A stretch of 9,494 bases of DNA from Bacillota bacterium (GTDB lineage: Bacteria > Bacillota > Clostridia > Lachnospirales > Lachnospiraceae), in contig JAGFXQ010000118.1 of the NCBI GenBank assembly GCA_017861355.1, positions 1-9,494 on the forward strand, written 5' to 3'. Of this stretch, positions 6,524 through 9,494 are shown piece after piece. The first letter of the stretch is position 1, and every line of letters starts with the position of its first letter. The notes beneath the pieces were generated by a model that worked only from the letters and a program-made list of their open reading frames with translations, did no database searches and was not told the origin of the DNA. The translations under genes and the position numbers were made by a program.

Positions 6524-7165
6524 GTGAACAATCAAAGTGAAAAGGGATTTCATCCAATATACATATTAGCTGGATTGTATACATTTTCTATATATATGTT
6601 TCCAGTAATCTATTTTGTAGTAAATAGTAAAGTGGAGAATGAAAACAGTCTACAGATTTGGCCTTTTGGAATTATAATATTTTTAGATCTGATTAATCTG
6701 TTCATTGTTATTTCTTTCAAAAATAAGATTGGAAGAATCAGATTATTGAATTGTGCAATTCTAATCAAGTATACATTAATTCCTTTTTATGTTATTGGGG
6801 GATTGATCATAGCGATAGCATTATTGCTCATGTTTACTCCTGTCGTTATCATGGTGTTTGTTGGACCAATGGTTGCGATAGTTTTTTCGATATTAGGATG
6901 GATTGCAATGGTTGGAGCGGCACCTTTTTCCATGGGATATATCAGGATGTCTTATAAAGAGGGGACTCATGGAAAGTTTCTATCTGTTTTAGCGGGCATT
7001 TTCCAGTTCTTTTTTACAGTAGATGTGATATCCATTATGATATTGGCACTGAAAGAAAAGCGATGTGTTAAGGTAACGATAGCATTGTTGATTATTATGA
7101 TTCTTGCTATTGTAATTTCAATTATATGGATTGCTGCAACAATCATTGGAGCGCTTAGTTGGTAA
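6524..7165 (+). CDS. Multi-pass membrane protein of unknown function
   Basis: I do not recognise the family. The 213 residues are mostly hydrophobic, with about six likely membrane segments: 11-33, 46-65, 75-103, 105-134 (PVVIMVFVGPMVAIVFSILG), 153-176 and 184-211. Charged stretches between them (KNKIGRIR at 67-73, RMSYKEGTHGK at 141-151, KEKRCVK at 177-183) are probably cytoplasmic loops. There is no signal peptide, transporter motif or catalytic motif. The start is GTG at 6524, supported by GTGGAGGG at 6507-6514, 9 bases upstream. The spacer to the PHP gene holds the bulged palindrome, so it appears to be a separate unit. Similar small integral proteins occur in clostridial accessory regions, but no role can be inferred. 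Confidence 0.75.
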   Translation: MNNQSEKGFHPIYILAGLYTFSIYMFPVIYFVVNSKVENENSLQIWPFGIIIFLDLINLFIVISFKNKIGRIRLLNCAILIKYTLIPFYVIGGLIIAIALLLMFTPVVIMVFVGPMVAIVFSILGWIAMVGAAPFSMGYIRMSYKEGTHGKFLSVLAGIFQFFFTVDVISIMILALKEKRCVKVTIALLIIMILAIVISIIWIAATIIGALSW

Positions 7166-7269
7166 AAATGTTTCAGATTTCGTGTAAGATCAAGTATCGG
7201 TTTGTTAAGACAACTTGAATCACAATTGTTTATAATTGCGAATTATTAAATTAAAGGAGGGTATTACTT

Positions 7270-7638
7270 ATGAAAGAAAGCAAAATACAACTATTTTGTA
7301 CTGTATTGATTTCTATATCAATAGTTATTGGATGTGTATGGATTGGATTTTCAATAAGGTATATAAATAAAGATGTTATAGTAAGTGAAACATCAAACTC
7401 AATAACAAATAAAGGATTAATGACAGAGGAAGAAACAGCAATTTATTTAAGTCTTTCTCAAAATGATTTTGATAGGTTAATAGCTTATGAAGACTCACAA
7501 AGGACAAATGTTACAGTTTATGATACTTATAGTTTTATACCATATGTAAAAATTGATAATGTAAAATATTTCAATAAAGAACAGGTGGATAAATGGGTTG
7601 AATATAACCTGGTTAATAGAAGAGAGATAAAATACTAG
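7270..7638 (+). CDS. Membrane-tethered HTH/excisionase-like small protein
   Basis: A 122-residue protein with a single N-terminal membrane segment (about 8-30, LFCTVLISISIVIGCVWIGF) and a soluble C-terminal domain. The domain begins GLMTEEETAIYLSLSQNDFDRLI (49-71), the form of the MerR/excisionase-type helix-turn-helix (TxEEAAxYLxxS). It ends FIPYVKIDNVKYFNKEQVDKWVEYN (89-113), as in the wing and last helix of such domains. The wing is longer than in a phage excisionase. DNA binding is therefore possible but unproven. The short positively charged N terminus would place residues 31-122 outside the cell, at odds with DNA binding, so topology is an open question. AAGGAGG at 7254-7260 lies 9 bases before the ATG. 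A TATAAT at 7231-7236 lacks a clear -35. Confidence 0.7.
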   Translation: MKESKIQLFCTVLISISIVIGCVWIGFSIRYINKDVIVSETSNSITNKGLMTEEETAIYLSLSQNDFDRLIAYEDSQRTNVTVYDTYSFIPYVKIDNVKYFNKEQVDKWVEYNLVNRREIKY

Positions 7639-7962
7639 TGCAAGATAAATATTGAGAAGGAAAAGATATCAAATGTAGTTGTATTAGACGGAACAATAGA
7701 AGCAATTCCATTTGAAGATAGCACCTTTGATATCACTATGTGTGGTTACGTTCTTGGAGTGGATATAAAACTAGAAATCGCCAATTTAGAACAGGTTACG
7801 AAGAATGGTGGCTACATCATTAACTGTATGGGTGATGATGACCGCAAAAATGATAAACCAAATGAGCTACTGTTGAAGGAAGGGTTCGAATATTCCCATT
7901 ATATCAGCAAATCCGGCGGAGATGTTTATCGTTATTGGAAAAAGGTTATGAAAAAACAATAA
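7639..7962 (+). pseudogene. N-terminally truncated class I SAM-dependent methyltransferase remnant
   Basis: From the base after the preceding stop codon, the same frame is open for 107 codons and reads as the second half of a class I methyltransferase. VVVLDGTIEAIPFEDSTFDITMCGYVLGVD matches the post-motif-I/motif II region (D-x-x-A-x-x-[IL]-P-F-x-[DE]-x-x-F-D). LEQVTKNGGYIINCM matches motif III, and the C-terminal strands GFEYSHYISKSGGDVYRYWKKV end it. The N-terminal half with the SAM-binding GxGxG loop is absent. No ribosome binding site precedes the fragment. The internal ATG at 7738 would give only 74 residues lacking even the acidic motif II, so a functional product is unlikely. The abrupt junction with the HTH gene suggests a deletion or recombination endpoint. 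Confidence 0.8.
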
Positions 7963-8012
7963 AGTAAGAATATTGGAATCTGATTAATCAATGTGGAGAA
8001 AGGCGGTATCCC

Positions 8013-8732
8013 ATGGCTTCCTGGGTTACACACTTAATAATAGCTGATAGTGTAATGAGACAATGTCCTGAGCTGGATCGACATGGGTTTTGTGTTGGAA
8101 ATATTGCACCAGACTGCAATGTAGAGAATGAGGATTGGACATGCTTCACTCCATCCCGAAAGGTTACTCATTGGATGAACGAAGAAAGAAAAGTTGCCTC
8201 GGATTGCGATTCCTTCTGCAATGAATACATATTTAAGCGTAAAAATAATATTCAATCACATGAACAGTATTCATTTTTGCTGGGATACTATGTTCACTTA
8301 ATAACAGATGCCGCATTTCAATGGTATATTCGCGATGACAGAAGAGTCAAGGATACCTGGATAAGAATAAATGCAAATGAAAATTTACGATTATCTGCAA
8401 TCGGATATCCGAATGACTGGGATTCGGTAAAAAAATTGATCTCAAAAAATGATCGCATGCATGAGATCTACTCTATGGAAGCCGAGTATCTGCGCGCTAA
8501 TCCCGCTTCAGGGTATTTGACAGAAATTCTGACATTAAAAGAATTCCCGGACTATATTGATTATTTACCGCATGGATGCATTGTACGCAAAATCGGTGTT
8601 ATGGGATATTTACCGGAAGTGAATGAGGACCTTACTAACCCAATATCAATGTCAAGGGAAGAATTAAAATATTTTGCTGATTATACAGCTGCTCTTGTGG
8701 TGAGTAAGTTAAGGGAGATGAAGTTGGTTTAA
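8013..8732 (+). CDS. Zinc-dependent phospholipase C-like hydrolase
   Basis: A 239-residue protein with the residue pattern of the zinc-dependent phospholipase C/S1-P1-like fold (PF00882-like). It begins MASWVTHLIIADSVM (H7), then FCVGNIAPDCN (D34), RKVTHWM (H53) and LLGYYVHLITDAAFQWYI (H95, D99). These are the expected metal ligands, and GxIAPDC plus GYxxHLxxD are characteristic of small bacterial members. There is no signal peptide, unlike the secreted clostridial toxins, so it is probably cytoplasmic with an unknown substrate. The C-terminal half (about 125-239) is largely helical without further motifs. GGAGAAAGGCGG (7995-8006) precedes the ATG at 8013 by 6 bases. It follows the methyltransferase remnant by 50 bases. 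Confidence 0.72.
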   Translation: MASWVTHLIIADSVMRQCPELDRHGFCVGNIAPDCNVENEDWTCFTPSRKVTHWMNEERKVASDCDSFCNEYIFKRKNNIQSHEQYSFLLGYYVHLITDAAFQWYIRDDRRVKDTWIRINANENLRLSAIGYPNDWDSVKKLISKNDRMHEIYSMEAEYLRANPASGYLTEILTLKEFPDYIDYLPHGCIVRKIGVMGYLPEVNEDLTNPISMSREELKYFADYTAALVVSKLREMKLV

Positions 8733-8801
8733 CAAAAATGATCATAAAACTGGAGAACGGATACATATTCAGCAATATCCTAATGAAAGGAGGAAATTAT
8801 T

Positions 8802-9215
8802 ATGCAAGATGTTTTTCCAACAAATCAAGAGCTTAACGAAATGCTCGGAGCAGAGAAATATAAGGTATGGGCGGCTGTCTGTAATCTTATTGAAAGCTTA
8901 TATGAAATGGAAATCTTACGCAAGAACACGAATTGGAACAATTGGAAATACGAACATAAATACCGGCGTGGTGGTAAAACCTTATGTACGCTCTACTCCA
9001 ATGAAAAAGGTTTTATGATACAAATTGTTTTTGGAAAAGAGGAACGAGCTAAATTTGAGAATGAGCAACATATTTACTCGGATGAAGTCCAAAGCATCTA
9101 TAATAATTCAACGACATATCATGACGGTAAATGGATGTCTTTCGAACCGACCAGTTCACTACTTGAAGATATTCAGAGGTTATTATATATCAAAAGAAAA
9201 CCAAATAAAAAATAA
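8802..9215 (+). CDS. DUF3788 family protein
   Basis: A 137-residue cytoplasmic protein matching the DUF3788 pattern over its full length. The N-terminal helical part (1-40) leads to WKYEHKYRRGGKTLCTLYSNEKGFMIQIVFGKEERAKFE (48-85). Then comes the signature TTYHDGKWMSFEP (104-116), with LLEDIQRLLYIKRKPNK as the C-terminal helix and tail. No biochemical function is established for the family. Members are usually single genes in clostridial genomes. AAAGGAGG at 8786-8793 lies 8 bases before the ATG. The 69-base gap to the phospholipase-like gene has only a weak inverted repeat (GGATA 8759-8763 with TATCC 8776-8780), so the two may be co-transcribed. Confidence 0.85.
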   Translation: MQDVFPTNQELNEMLGAEKYKVWAAVCNLIESLYEMEILRKNTNWNNWKYEHKYRRGGKTLCTLYSNEKGFMIQIVFGKEERAKFENEQHIYSDEVQSIYNNSTTYHDGKWMSFEPTSSLLEDIQRLLYIKRKPNKK

Positions 9216-9228
9216 ATAGTATACATAA

Positions 9229-9372
9229 TACGAACTTTGTTTACATTGCATTTGCTACATAGACCCCAAAATTATTGAGGATATAAAATACTTTTTATAT
9301 AGGAGAAATCATTCCTTCGCAGACCCTACTGTGTTCCACGGGCTTCTGGATTTGGGCTACAATTTATTGTGA
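9229..9372 (+). pseudogene. C-terminal remnant of an unidentified protein
   Basis: This frame is open for 47 codons to a TGA at 9370-9372 but has no ATG, GTG or TTG near its beginning. Its second half reads as convincing protein (DPKIIEDIKYFLYRRNHSFA, then DPTVFHGLLDLGYNLL) and coincides with a locally GC-richer patch (9311-9360). I cannot name the family. It is most simply the tail of a gene whose 5' part was lost. The rest of the 9216-9461 spacer is AT-rich and includes a perfect 8-bp AT palindrome (9281-9300). Confidence 0.4.
9281..9300. repeat. Perfect AT-only inverted repeat
   Basis: ATATAAAA (9281-9288) and TTTTATAT (9293-9300) are perfectly complementary around a TACT loop. The stem is all A-T, so a role in termination is doubtful. 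It lies inside the start-less frame 9229-9372. Confidence 0.4.
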
Positions 9373-9461
9373 TAAGGTTGAGTATAGGAATACTTAATTG
9401 AATAATCCCAATAAATTAGAGATTAATAGTAGATTAATATAATAAATCAGGAGTGCATGAA

Positions 9462-9494
9462 ATGAAAAAAATTATCTGGTCGAGAGTTTTATTC
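9462..9494 (+). CDS. Start of a gene running off the window end
   Basis: An ATG at 9462 is preceded by AGGAG (9450-9454) at 7 bases. It opens a frame reading MKKIIWSRVLF to the last base. The basic start followed by hydrophobic residues would suit a signal peptide or membrane segment, but 11 residues are too few to assign anything. An ATG at 9457 is out of the running because it meets a stop after two codons. Confidence 0.55.
   Translation, partial: MKKIIWSRVLF

Noticed and set aside
7231..7236. TATAAT as a promoter for the HTH gene
   Set aside because: No acceptable -35 lies 16-18 bases upstream and there is no TGn extension, so it is probably chance in AT-rich DNA.
8034..8255. Minus-strand frame opposite the phospholipase-like gene
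   Set aside because: It lies antisense to the conserved zinc-ligand region and has no family features.

Overview
The window suggests a low-GC Gram-positive anaerobe of the Clostridia, most likely Lachnospiraceae. This is an inference from strong AGGAGG-type ribosome binding sites, AT-rich spacers, a GH78 rhamnosidase with a C-terminal helical tail of a kind I associate with gut clostridia, and a stand-alone DUF3788 protein. Every gene I accept is on the + strand. No rRNA, tRNA, CRISPR array, transposase or integrase gene was seen.

Layout. Bases 1-1010 hold the 3' part of a GH78 alpha-L-rhamnosidase, visibly more GC-rich than everything after it. A 567-base spacer follows, with a terminator-like hairpin (1191-1235), an extended -10 element (1329-1337) and an open but start-less stretch (1404-1577). 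That stretch reads in frame into an unrecognised beta-rich protein (1578-2318). The next spacer (2319-2647) contains a GC-rich island (about 2475-2597) with complementary ends, which may be a structured RNA or a repeat. A membrane-anchored metallophosphoesterase comes next (2648-3829).

From 3869 to the end lies a string of short, functionally unrelated single genes, most with their own strong ribosome binding site. They are an APH/choline-kinase-like phosphotransferase, a GNAT-like protein, a PHP-family phosphoesterase, a multi-pass membrane protein, a membrane-tethered HTH/excisionase-like protein, an N-terminally truncated methyltransferase, a zinc-dependent phospholipase C-like protein and a DUF3788 protein. 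A start-less C-terminal gene remnant (9229-9372) and the first 11 codons of another gene close the window.

The most notable signal is a 21-22 base element, GTGAACTTCCCATTATGTTTA-like, found in three successive spacers of this string (4812, 5459, 6416). The third copy is one arm of a long bulged palindrome (6405-6470). Together with two or three gene remnants, this suggests an accessory region where single genes have been inserted, exchanged and lost, possibly at a recurring short element. The genes do not form an obvious shared pathway.
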